Shown piece after piece: positions 14,402 through 22,300 of a stretch of DNA of 24,472 nt. Below the pieces are notes generated by a model that worked only from the letters and a program-made list of their open reading frames with translations, was not told the origin of the DNA and made no database searches. This stretch comes from JAAYZQ01 sp041300865 (GTDB lineage Bacteria > Chloroflexota > Anaerolineae > JAAYZQ01). The position numbers and the translations under genes were made by a program. Position 1 is the stretch's first letter. Each line of letters starts with the position of its first letter. The stretch lies in contig JBFYTF010000448.1 of the NCBI GenBank assembly GCA_041300865.1, positions 1-24,472 of the forward strand, written 5' to 3'.

Positions 14402-14720
14402 GTACAGGCAAGATGCACGGCCGTTGGATTGTCTGTGGTGGCCCGCCCAGTCTGCTGCCTCCGGATCTGGTGATCCCGAGCTCTGGTTGGCGGCGGATCT
14501 ACCGGCCAGCCGCGAGCACAATGGCTGCCGGCCCGTCGCTCTGCGCGGACGACAATCCATACGCATCAAGCCAAGAACGCCTCCGGTTCGCGAAGGCCAG
14601 AAATCGCGCGAGATCGACGAAAGGAGAGCGCCCCTTTTCGCGCCTTTCGTCCCTTTCGCGCAATTCGTGGTCCAAACATCCCCCGCCACGGTCCGGGCGA
14701 GTGTTGAGGAGGTAGGAGAG
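14402..14720 (+). other. 319-bp non-coding gap between aroE and tyrS with inverted repeats
   Basis: No convincing gene. It holds two long-range inverted repeats. One is TGGATTGTC (14425-14433) with GACAATCCA (14551-14559). The other is two-tiered: GCGCGA (14606-14611) with TCGCGC (14656-14661) enclosing GACGAAAGG (14616-14624) with CCTTTCGTC (14643-14651). No T tract follows either, so they are not classic terminators. I see no clear promoter and no T-box motif. It may be a structured 5' leader or a processing site for tyrS. Confidence 0.5.
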
Positions 14721-15932
14721 ATGGCAGACGAGCTGGAAGATCAGGTGGCCCTGCTCATGCAGGGCACCGAGTTCGGGGACCCACACATCGGCGAGGCCAT
14801 GGCCGGCGAGCTGCGCCGGCGCCTGGCGGAGGGCCGCCCTCTGCGCGTCTACTGCGGGTACGACGCCACGAAGCCAGACCTGCACCTGGGTCACACCATC
14901 ACCATGCGCAAGCTGCGGCAGTTCCAGGACCTGGGCCACGAGGTGACCTTTCTCATCGGCGACTTTACCACGCTCGTGGGCGATCCCAGCGACAAGGACG
15001 GCCTGCGGCCGCAGCTGAGCCCGGAGCAGATCGCCGCCTACAGCCGCACCTACGCCGAGCAGGCCTTCCAGATCCTGGACCGGACGCGCACTCGCGTGCG
15101 CTACAACAGCGAGTGGCTCGGCCGCCTCGACCTGGCCGCCCTCATCCGGCTGGCCGGCAACTTTACGGTGCAGCAGCTCCTGGCCCGGGAGAGCTTTGGC
15201 CAGCGGATGGAGCGGGGCGACCCGGTGTGGCTGCACGAGCTGTTCTACGCGATGCTGCAGGGCTACGACGCCGTGGCCATGGAGACCGACGTCCAGATCG
15301 GCGGCACGGAGCAGCTCTTCAGCCTGTTGGCCGGGCGCAAGCTCCAGGAAGCCCTGGGACAGCGGCCCCAGGTGTGCCTGACCTTCCCCATCCTGGTGGG
15401 CACCGACGGCCAGGCGCGCATGTCCAAGAGCATGGGCAACTATATCGGCATCTGCGAGCCGCCGGAGGCCATGTACGGCAAGGTCATGAGCCTGCCCGAC
15501 GGGGCCATGGGCAGCTACTTTCGCCTGGTGACCCGCTGGACCCCGCCCCAGGTGGCCGAGGTCGACGCCGGGCTGGCGAGCGGCGAGCTGCACCCCATGG
15601 CGGCCAAGAAGCGGCTGGCGTGGGAGATCGTGGACTGCTTCCACGGCGCCGAGGCAGCCAGGGCTGCCGCGCGCAACTTTGAACGGGTGCACCAGCAGGG
15701 CGAGGCTCCAGAAGAGGTGCACTCTTTCGCCTTGGCGGAGCCGCTGCCCATCGCTGACCTCCTCGTGGCCGCCGGCCTGTGCCTGAGCAAGAGCCAGGCC
15801 CGGCGGCTGGTGGAGCAGGGCGGTGTGAGCCTGGACGGCACGCCGGTGCAGGAGGTGGGCGCCGTCGTCGAGGCCCGGGGGCAGGTGCTCCGGGTGGGCC
15901 GCCGCCGCTTCGTACGGCTGGTGCCGGCGTGA
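14721..15932 (+). CDS. tyrS: Tyrosyl-tRNA synthetase
   Basis: 403 residues. It is a class I synthetase with the HIGH-like motif HLGH (55-58, in KPDLHLGHTITMRKL) and the KMSKS loop as RMSKS (233-237, in QARMSKSMGNY). The tyrosine-specific DVQIGGTEQLFSLLAGRK stretch is present, with Glu where Asp is more usual in GGTDQ. A C-terminal S4 RNA-binding domain (about 340-400, LVAAGLCLSKSQARRLVEQG) binds the tRNA. The ATG at 14721 is preceded by GGAGG and a second AGGAG. It charges tRNA-Tyr in the cytoplasm. Its place in the aromatic operon puts the charging enzyme under the same Tyr/Phe attenuator that would sense tRNA-Tyr charging. Confidence 0.96.
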   Translation: MADELEDQVALLMQGTEFGDPHIGEAMAGELRRRLAEGRPLRVYCGYDATKPDLHLGHTITMRKLRQFQDLGHEVTFLIGDFTTLVGDPSDKDGLRPQLSPEQIAAYSRTYAEQAFQILDRTRTRVRYNSEWLGRLDLAALIRLAGNFTVQQLLARESFGQRMERGDPVWLHELFYAMLQGYDAVAMETDVQIGGTEQLFSLLAGRKLQEALGQRPQVCLTFPILVGTDGQARMSKSMGNYIGICEPPEAMYGKVMSLPDGAMGSYFRLVTRWTPPQVAEVDAGLASGELHPMAAKKRLAWEIVDCFHGAEAARAAARNFERVHQQGEAPEEVHSFALAEPLPIADLLVAAGLCLSKSQARRLVEQGGVSLDGTPVQEVGAVVEARGQVLRVGRRRFVRLVPA

Positions 15933-15943
15933 GGAGGTGACAG

Positions 15944-17107
15944 GTGCTGCGTTTTCTGACGGCAGGCGAGTCCCACGGCCCGGGGCTGACCGCCATCCTG
16001 GAGGGGCTGCCGGCCGGGCTGCCCCTGACTGGGGAGGAGATAGACGCCCAGCTGGGGCGTCGGCAGCAGGGCTGGGGCAGCGGCGGGCGGATGCGTATCG
16101 AGCACGACCAGGCGCGCCTGGCCGGCGGCGTGCTCAACGGCCGCACCACCGGTGCGCCCGTCGCTCTGCTCATCGAGAACCGGGATTGGGCCAACTGGCA
16201 GGATCGCGACATCAAGCCCATGACGGTGCCCCGGCCGGGGCACGCCGACCTGACCGGGGCCATCAAGTACGGCTACCGCGACCTGCGGCTGGCCCTGGAA
16301 CGGGCCAGCGCCCGGGAGACGGCCGCCCGCGTGGCCGTCGGCGCCGTCTGCCGCCGCCTGCTGGCCGAGATGGGCGTGACGCTGGGCGGCTACGTCGTGC
16401 AGATCGGCCACGTACGAGCCGCGCTGTCCGACGACCTGCCCTACCTGGAGCGCTTTGCCCGGGCCGAGGAGAGCGACGTCCGCTGCCCGGACCCCGCCGC
16501 CGGTGCGGCCATGCACGCCGCCATCCGCCAGGCGATGGCCGGCCGCGACACCCTCGGCGGCGTGTTCGAGGTCGTCGCGTTGGACGTGCCGCCCGGCCTG
16601 GGCAGCCACGTGCACTGGGACCGCAAGCTGGACGGCCGGCTGCTGGCCGCCCTGGGCTCCATCCCGGCCATCAAGGGCGCCGAAGTGGGCCCGGCCTTCG
16701 AGAACGCCGGCCGGCGGGGCACCGAGGTGCACGACGAGATCCTGGTCGAGGAGGGTGACCTGCGGCGGGCCACGAACCGGGCCGGGGGCCTGGAGGGTGG
16801 CGTGACCACCGGCCAGCCTCTTGTGCTGCGGGCGGCCATGAAGCCCATCTCCACCACGCTCACCCCGCTGCGCTCCGTGGACCTGGCCAACGGGCAGCCG
16901 GCGGGCACCCGCTACGAGCGCTCGGACATCTGCGCCGTGCCGCGCGCCGTCGTGGTCGGCGAGGCGATGCTTGCCTTTGTCCTGGCCGATGCCCTCCTGG
17001 AAAAGCTGGGCGGCGACAGCCTGGACGAGATGCGCCCGCGCCTGGCCGGCCTGCGGCAGGCACGCCTGGCCGACCTGGAGATGGACAATGTTCCCTGGCG
17101 ATTCTAG
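15944..17107 (+). CDS. aroC: Chorismate synthase
   Basis: 387 residues with a GTG start and GGAGG 6 nt upstream, 11 bp after tyrS. Family signatures are LTAGESHGPGLTAI near the N-terminus, GRRQQGWGSGGRM, RPGHADLTGAIKYG, the ERASARETAARVA signature and NRAGGLEGGVTTGQP. These form the sites for reduced FMN and EPSP. The enzyme makes chorismate by anti-1,4 elimination of phosphate and needs reduced FMN; no flavin reductase is fused or nearby. The last 20 bases overlap the aroK/aroB fusion gene, whose ATG is at 17088. Confidence 0.97.
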   Translation: MLRFLTAGESHGPGLTAILEGLPAGLPLTGEEIDAQLGRRQQGWGSGGRMRIEHDQARLAGGVLNGRTTGAPVALLIENRDWANWQDRDIKPMTVPRPGHADLTGAIKYGYRDLRLALERASARETAARVAVGAVCRRLLAEMGVTLGGYVVQIGHVRAALSDDLPYLERFARAEESDVRCPDPAAGAAMHAAIRQAMAGRDTLGGVFEVVALDVPPGLGSHVHWDRKLDGRLLAALGSIPAIKGAEVGPAFENAGRRGTEVHDEILVEEGDLRRATNRAGGLEGGVTTGQPLVLRAAMKPISTTLTPLRSVDLANGQPAGTRYERSDICAVPRAVVVGEAMLAFVLADALLEKLGGDSLDEMRPRLAGLRQARLADLEMDNVPWRF

Positions 17108-18692
17108 CAACCTGGTGCTTACCGGCTTCATGGGCACGGGCAAGACGGCCGCCGGCCGCGAGATCGCCAGGCGGCTGGCCCGGCCGTTCGTCGACATGGA
17201 CGCCGAGATCGAGGCCCGGGCGGGCCGCTCCATCGCCGAGGTTTTTGCCGGGGACGGCGAGGCAGCCTTTCGCCGCCTGGAGGCGGACCTGTGCCGCGAG
17301 CTGGCCGCCCGGCACGGCCTGGTCATCGCCACCGGCGGCGGCGCACTGCTGAACGCCGGCAGCCGGGAGATCCTGGCCGCCAGCGGGCCTGTTGTCTGCC
17401 TGCAGTCCTCGCCGGACGAGATCCTGCGCCGGCTCGCGGGCAGCGGCGCCCGTCCCCTCCTGGCCGGCGATGCCGCGCGCGAGATCCCGCGCCTCCTGGC
17501 CGAGCGAGAAGCGGCCTACGGCCACATCCCCCTCCAGGTGCATACCACGGGCCTGAGCGTGGACGAGGTCGCGTCTCGGGTCCTGGACCTGGTCCACGAC
17601 CAGGCGCCCACAGCCATCGACATCCCGGTCACGGGCATGGGCGAGGACTATCGCATCCGGCTGGGGCGGGGCCTGTTGTCGCGCTTGGGCGGCCTGCTGC
17701 GCGAGGCGAGCGTAGCGAGCGCAGCGAGCGCAGCGGTGGTCGTGACGAACCCCACCGTCCTGGCCCTGCACGGCGCGGCGCTGCTGGCGGGCCTGGATGC
17801 CGCCGGCTTTGCGCCTGCCGTCTGCCAGGTGCCGGACGGCGAGGCAGCCAAGACGCTGGACACGGTGCGGGAGCTGTACGGCGCCTTTTTGAAGGCCGGC
17901 CTGGACCGCCAGGGTGTGGTCCTGGCCCTTGGCGGCGGCGTCACCGGTGACCTGGCCGGCTTTGCCGCTGCCACCTACCTGCGGGGCGTGCCCCTCGTGC
18001 AGGTGCCCACCACGCTGCTGGCCATGGTCGACTCCAGCGTCGGCGGCAAGGTGGGCGTCGACCTGCCTCAGGGCAAGAACCTGGTGGGCGCCTTCAAGCA
18101 GCCGGCCCTGGTGGTGGCCGACGTCGACGCGTTGGCTACCTTGCCCGCCGCCGAGCTGGCCAACGGCCTGGCCGAAACGGTCAAGACGGGCATCATCGGC
18201 GACCCGCTGCTGTTCGAGCAGATCGAGGAGCACGGGCCGGCCCCTCTGCCCTGGATCGTCCGCCGCGCCATCGGCGTCAAGGTGGCCGTGGTCCAGGCCG
18301 ACCCCTATGAGCGTGGCGTGCGGGCCACGCTGAACCTGGGGCATACCTTTGGCCACGCCCTCGAGCGGCTGAGCGGCTACGCCCTGCCCCACGGCGCCGC
18401 CGTCGCCATCGGGCTGGTGGCCGCGGCAAAGCTGGCCGCGCGGCTGGGCGCCGGCGATCCGGGGCTGGCGCCCCGCGTGGCGGCCGTGCTGGCGCGCCTG
18501 GGCCTGCCGACCGCCTACCGGGGTTACAGCTCCGAGGCGGTGTGGGAGGCCATGGGCACCGACAAGAAGCGCCGCGGCGGCCGCCTGCGCTTTGTCCTGC
18601 CCCGTTCCCTGGGCGACGTCGTGGTCAGTGACGCGGTGCCCCGGGAGGAGGTGCTGGCCGTGCTCGAGACGATGCGGGAGGAAGCGACATGA
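17088..18692 (+). CDS. aroKB: Bifunctional shikimate kinase / 3-dehydroquinate synthase
   Basis: 534 residues, a natural fusion. Residues 1-172 are shikimate kinase: Walker A GFMGTGKT (13-20), VDMDAEIEARAGRSIAEVF with the Mg2+/shikimate-binding Asp, R62-R63, ATGGGALL (81-88) and the lid Arg in ARPLL (121-125). Residues from about 178 are 3-dehydroquinate synthase: GGGVTGDLAGFAAATYLRG (282-300), QVPTTLLAMVDSSVGGK (305-321), and NLGHTFGHALE (416-426) with metal-binding His419 and His423. Order in the protein (step 5, then step 2) does not follow pathway order. A GGAG lies 7 nt before the ATG within aroC. Near residues 207-216 is a low-complexity Ala-Ser-(Val/Ala) repeat coded by three tandem 9-mers. 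It overlaps aroQ by four bases (ATGA). Confidence 0.96.
   Translation: MFPGDSSNLVLTGFMGTGKTAAGREIARRLARPFVDMDAEIEARAGRSIAEVFAGDGEAAFRRLEADLCRELAARHGLVIATGGGALLNAGSREILAASGPVVCLQSSPDEILRRLAGSGARPLLAGDAAREIPRLLAEREAAYGHIPLQVHTTGLSVDEVASRVLDLVHDQAPTAIDIPVTGMGEDYRIRLGRGLLSRLGGLLREASVASAASAAVVVTNPTVLALHGAALLAGLDAAGFAPAVCQVPDGEAAKTLDTVRELYGAFLKAGLDRQGVVLALGGGVTGDLAGFAAATYLRGVPLVQVPTTLLAMVDSSVGGKVGVDLPQGKNLVGAFKQPALVVADVDALATLPAAELANGLAETVKTGIIGDPLLFEQIEEHGPAPLPWIVRRAIGVKVAVVQADPYERGVRATLNLGHTFGHALERLSGYALPHGAAVAIGLVAAAKLAARLGAGDPGLAPRVAAVLARLGLPTAYRGYSSEAVWEAMGTDKKRRGGRLRFVLPRSLGDVVVSDAVPREEVLAVLETMREEAT
17708..17734 (+). repeat. Tandem 9-bp repeat inside the aroKB gene
   Basis: Three adjoining copies of GAGCGYAGC (GAGCGTAGC once, GAGCGCAGC twice). 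The unit length keeps the reading frame and codes an Ala-Ser-(Val/Ala) repeat near the N-terminus of the dehydroquinate synthase domain, between LGGLLRE and the AVVVTNPTVL strand. Confidence 0.85.
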
Positions 18693-19156
18693 CCGCAGGG
18701 CAACCGATACGCTTGATGGTGATCCACGGACCGAACCTGAACCTGCTGGGCACGAGAGAGCCGCAGGTGTACGGGCGGCTGACCCTGGCCGAGATCGACG
18801 CCCGGTTGCAGGCGTGGGCGGCTGAGGCGGGCGTGGAGCTGCGCACCTTCCAGTCCAACCACGAGGGGGCCATCATCGACGCCATCCACGGCGCGGTTGG
18901 CTGGGCCACCGGCCTGGTCATCAACCCCGGGGCCTACAGCCACACCTCGTACGCCATCCGCGATGCCCTGGCGAGCGTCGCGCTTCCGGCCGTTGAGGTG
19001 CACCTATCCAACGTCCACGCCCGCGAGGAGTTTCGCCGCACGTCGGTCGTGGCCCCCGCCTGCCTGGGCCAGATCAGCGGCTTTGGCTGGGACAGCTACC
19101 GGCTGGGACTGGAGGCACTGCGCTTGCGGGCGCAAGAGGGCGGCCTGGGCACGTAG
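18689..19156 (+). CDS. aroQ: 3-dehydroquinate dehydratase, type II
   Basis: 155 residues, typical of the dodecameric type II enzyme that dehydrates 3-dehydroquinate. Motifs are HGPNLNLLGTREPQVYG (13-29) with catalytic Y28 and flexible-loop R23, QSNHEGAIID (55-64), INPGAYSHTSYAI (78-90) with N79, and VEVHLSNVHAREEFR (102-116) with catalytic H105. It is the last gene of the aromatic operon and completes the set of seven chorismate pathway activities. It starts inside the aroKB stop (ATGA). Confidence 0.97.
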   Translation: MTAGQPIRLMVIHGPNLNLLGTREPQVYGRLTLAEIDARLQAWAAEAGVELRTFQSNHEGAIIDAIHGAVGWATGLVINPGAYSHTSYAIRDALASVALPAVEVHLSNVHAREEFRRTSVVAPACLGQISGFGWDSYRLGLEALRLRAQEGGLGT

Positions 19157-19219
19157 CGGGCAGGTTATGGAGTTGGCGACCCTATCGCCACTGCCCGCCG
19201 TGCTGCCCTCCGGGCACGG
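19157..19219 (+). terminator. Hairpin cluster at the end of the aromatic operon
   Basis: Right after the aroQ stop, CGGGCAG (19157-19163) pairs with CTGCCCG (19191-19197), enclosing TGGCGA (19174-19179) and TCGCCA (19185-19190). A second hairpin joins CCGTGC (19198-19203) and GCACGG (19214-19219). No T run follows, so termination here may be weak or factor-dependent. Confidence 0.4.
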
Positions 19220-19272
19220 TCGCAGGCGACCCGAATCGGGACCAAGGTACCATATCCGCGTAGGCCATTCCG

Positions 19273-19281
19273 TGCTATAAT
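19273..19281 (+). promoter_or_regulatory. Extended -10 promoter of the RHS-type gene
   Basis: TGCTATAAT joins an extended TGn element to a perfect TATAAT (19276-19281). The position 17 bp upstream (19253-19258) bears no recognisable -35 box, as is common for extended -10 promoters. Transcription would start near 19288, about 25 nt before the ATG. Confidence 0.6.
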
Positions 19282-19312
19282 GCCTGTTGACATCACACGC
19301 GGAGGTGCTTCG

Positions 19313-22300
19313 ATGCAGCGTCGTCCACCGAAGCGGGGACCTTGCCGGACGGGTCCGCCTTGGCAGGTGGGCGTTCTCCTCAACGTCCTGGTCGTTCTCT
19401 CCCTTGTCCTGGGTCCGGTGAGCCAGGCGCGCTCCGCGCCGCCCGGCACGATCCAGGCGGTTGCCCTCGCCCCGGCCGGCCCTGCCCCGGAGTCCGACCC
19501 TGCGCTCCTCCAGCTCGCCACGGACAGCATCACGCCCACGGCCACCTTGACCGTGACACCCACGGTCACGCCGACGGTGGCGCCCACCCTGACCCCGACG
19601 CCGGCGGGCATGCCCGCCGAGCCCTTCATCCCGGTCCTCTCCCTGGTCAAGACGGCCTCGGCCCGGTCCGCCGAGCCGGGAGCCGTGGTGACCTTCACCC
19701 TGGTGGCGCGCAACGACGGCGCCGGCCCCGCACCGGACCTCCTCGTGGAGGATCGCCTGCCCAAGGGGCTGGCCTACCTGCCCGGCAGTGCGCTGGGGGG
19801 AAAGTACGACCCGGAGACGGGCGTCGTGGCCTGGCCGCTGCCCGTCCTCGACGCCGGGCAGGCGGTGAGCCTATCGCTGGCGGCCAGGGTGGAGGCCCAG
19901 GCGGGCGAGACGCTGACCAACACCGCGCTGCTGGCCGGCGGCGCCTCCGAGGATGAGGCGCCCGTGGCGGCCAGCGCGGCGGTGTACGTCTCCGCCGCCG
20001 ACATTATCCGGCCGGAGAGCGGCGGCGTGCTGCACTCGGCCGACGGGCAGGTGGAGGTGCGCTTCCCGCCCGGCGCCGTGAGCCAGGACGTGGCCGTCAG
20101 CCACCGGCCGCTGCCGCCGGTGGACCTGCCGGCCGACCAGCACCTCTTCTACCGCTTCGAGCTGGACGCCCGAACTGTCTCGGATGCAGCCGTGCCGGTG
20201 GCCGAGTTCCGGCAGCCGGTGACGTTGACCGTGATCTACAGCGACAGCCAGGTGTACGGCATGATCGAAGAGGATGTACAGCTCGTACACTGGGACGAGG
20301 AGGCGAGTGTCTGGCAGCCGGTGCCATCTACCCTCGACGTGAAAGCCAACATGCTCACGGCGCAGCTTTCCCATTTCAGCCCGTACGCCCTCCTGGGGAC
20401 AGACGAGGTCTTTTTCCTGCCGCGCATCGAGGCCGGGCAGGTGAGCCAGTTCACCGGCGACGCCTCGTTCAGCTACGAGCTGGAGGTGCCGGCGGGCGCC
20501 GGTGGCATGAAGGTGCCGCTGACGCTGCAATACAGCAGCGGCATCCCCAACGGGCTCGTCAAGCCGGCCATCGGACCAGACATCAACACCGACACTGGTT
20601 GGGTGGGCGTTGGCTGGACGCTGGACGTGGGCAGGATCGAGGCCCCGGACAACCCCAATCTGACGATGAACGGCCTGTCCGGCGACCTGCAGAATCTGAG
20701 CGACACAACGACCAACTGCGACGGGCTGCAAAACGCCAAGTTTCGAGAGCACACCCTGAAGAACGTGCAATTCAACCGCATCCAGTCCTGCCGCATCGAG
20801 GACAAGAGCCGGGGGGTTTGGGGCCAGGGCAAGTGGGAGGTGTGGGCCAAAGACGGGACACGCTACACCTTTGGCAGCTCCGATTATCAGCCGCTGTCGG
20901 GCAGCCAGTGCGAGGCTTTCGGCCTGGATCCGGGGGTCGCGTGTGGTACGGGCAGCCGGTTGTACCTGCAGCGCACGAGCGACGGCTACACTTACAACGA
21001 CTACCTGGCCTGGAAGCTGGACAAGATCACGGACCCCCACGGCAACACGGTCGAGATCCAGTACGTGATCTTTCCCAAGGACGGCGACACGAGGTTCCTG
21101 AAGGAGTCGTACCCCTGGCGGATCTGGTACACGAAAAACACCACTGCCGGCGACAACCACGCCGAATACATGGTCGAGTTTCATTTTTCCGACAAAGAAT
21201 GGGACAAGAAGGGGGACAAGAACTATGCCGAAACCGGCTTCTACCTCCACCAGGTAGACGTCTGGTTTTACGGGAACCCGAGCAACCCTAGCGAAAGAGT
21301 CCTGGTCCGGCAATATCGGCTGGCGTACAGTATTTTCCTACTGATCCAGGGCACCTACTGGCTGCAGAGCATCACCCAGTATGCTTTGAACCCGCAGCAG
21401 CAGTACGTGTCCCTGCCGGCCACGAGCTTTACGCAAGCGCTGCAGCCGATCAAGTGGCGGGCCGACGGCCAGGAACAAACCGTGAGCCGGCCGTTCCTGG
21501 TGACGGTGACCAACGGCTACGAGGGAACGCTAGGCTTTACCTATACCCCCTTCGCCTGCTACGATTACACGTATCCTTCGGAAGTTGGGTACCAGACGTC
21601 GACCTGTGCGGCCTATGCCGCAGGCCGGCGTCTGTGGAGCCAGCGACAGGTGGTGTACCAGAGAAGCCTGGCGCCGGGCGCGGGCGGAACGACCATGTCC
21701 AGCACCTACGCGTATCAAAACGCCGACGTCAAGTGGAAGCGAAACCCGCCGTCGAGCTGCCTGGGCACGGAGGCCTGTTTCGAGGCGTTCATCGGCTTTG
21801 TGACCGTGCAGGAGACCAACCCGGACATCAGGTGGGTGGAGACGCAATTCCACGATACGAACGGCGTGCCCAAGGACGATCAGAAAAAGGGCCGGGTGTT
21901 AAGGACCGACGTCAAAGACTCGCAGAATGGAACGCTGTACGCGCAGACGACGACGAGTTATGACGTGTACACCAACGGCTGGCCGGTGGGCGTGCAGTTC
22001 GTGTACGCGAGCAATGTCATAGAGAAGACCTGCGGGGACGGCGGCTGCCAGAGCAAGAAGACGCTCTACCATTACGACGCCAAGTGGCAGAACTGCGGGG
22101 GCACGGGCACGGTCCAATACGGCAACCTGACGCGGGTGGAAGAGTTCGCCAGTGACACGGCGGCCACGCCCTACCGCACCACCATCAAGGCCTACTGCCC
22201 CAACAGCACCGACTGGATCGTGGACCGGGTGGCGCTGGAGAGCCTGTACGAGGGCCAGGTGGACGACATTAACCCGCCGTTGAATATGCTCCAGTCGCGG

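Noticed and set aside
14402..14720. A T-box or other tRNA-sensing leader for tyrS
   Set aside because: No T-box core (GGTGGNACCGCG), no terminator with a T tract and no clear stem I. Only the inverted repeats are supportable.
13872..15932. A 686-codon frame that would extend tyrS far upstream through aroE
   Set aside because: The extra N-terminus is Arg/Pro-rich out-of-frame aroE plus intergenic DNA. The ATG at 14721 has two good ribosome-binding sites and gives a normal TyrRS.
16860..18392. 510-codon minus-strand frame across aroC and aroKB
   Set aside because: It opposes two well-supported enzymes and has shadow-like composition.
20599..21291. Several plus-strand frames (also 21454-21963 and 23971-24294) that could suggest broken genes after aroQ
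   Set aside because: They are in another frame. Translating the frame from ATG 19313 gives one uninterrupted protein, so there is no frameshift.
19871..21313. 480-codon minus-strand frame opposite the RHS-type gene
   Set aside because: The plus-strand frame is continuous from a signal peptide into known domains; the minus-strand product resembles nothing.
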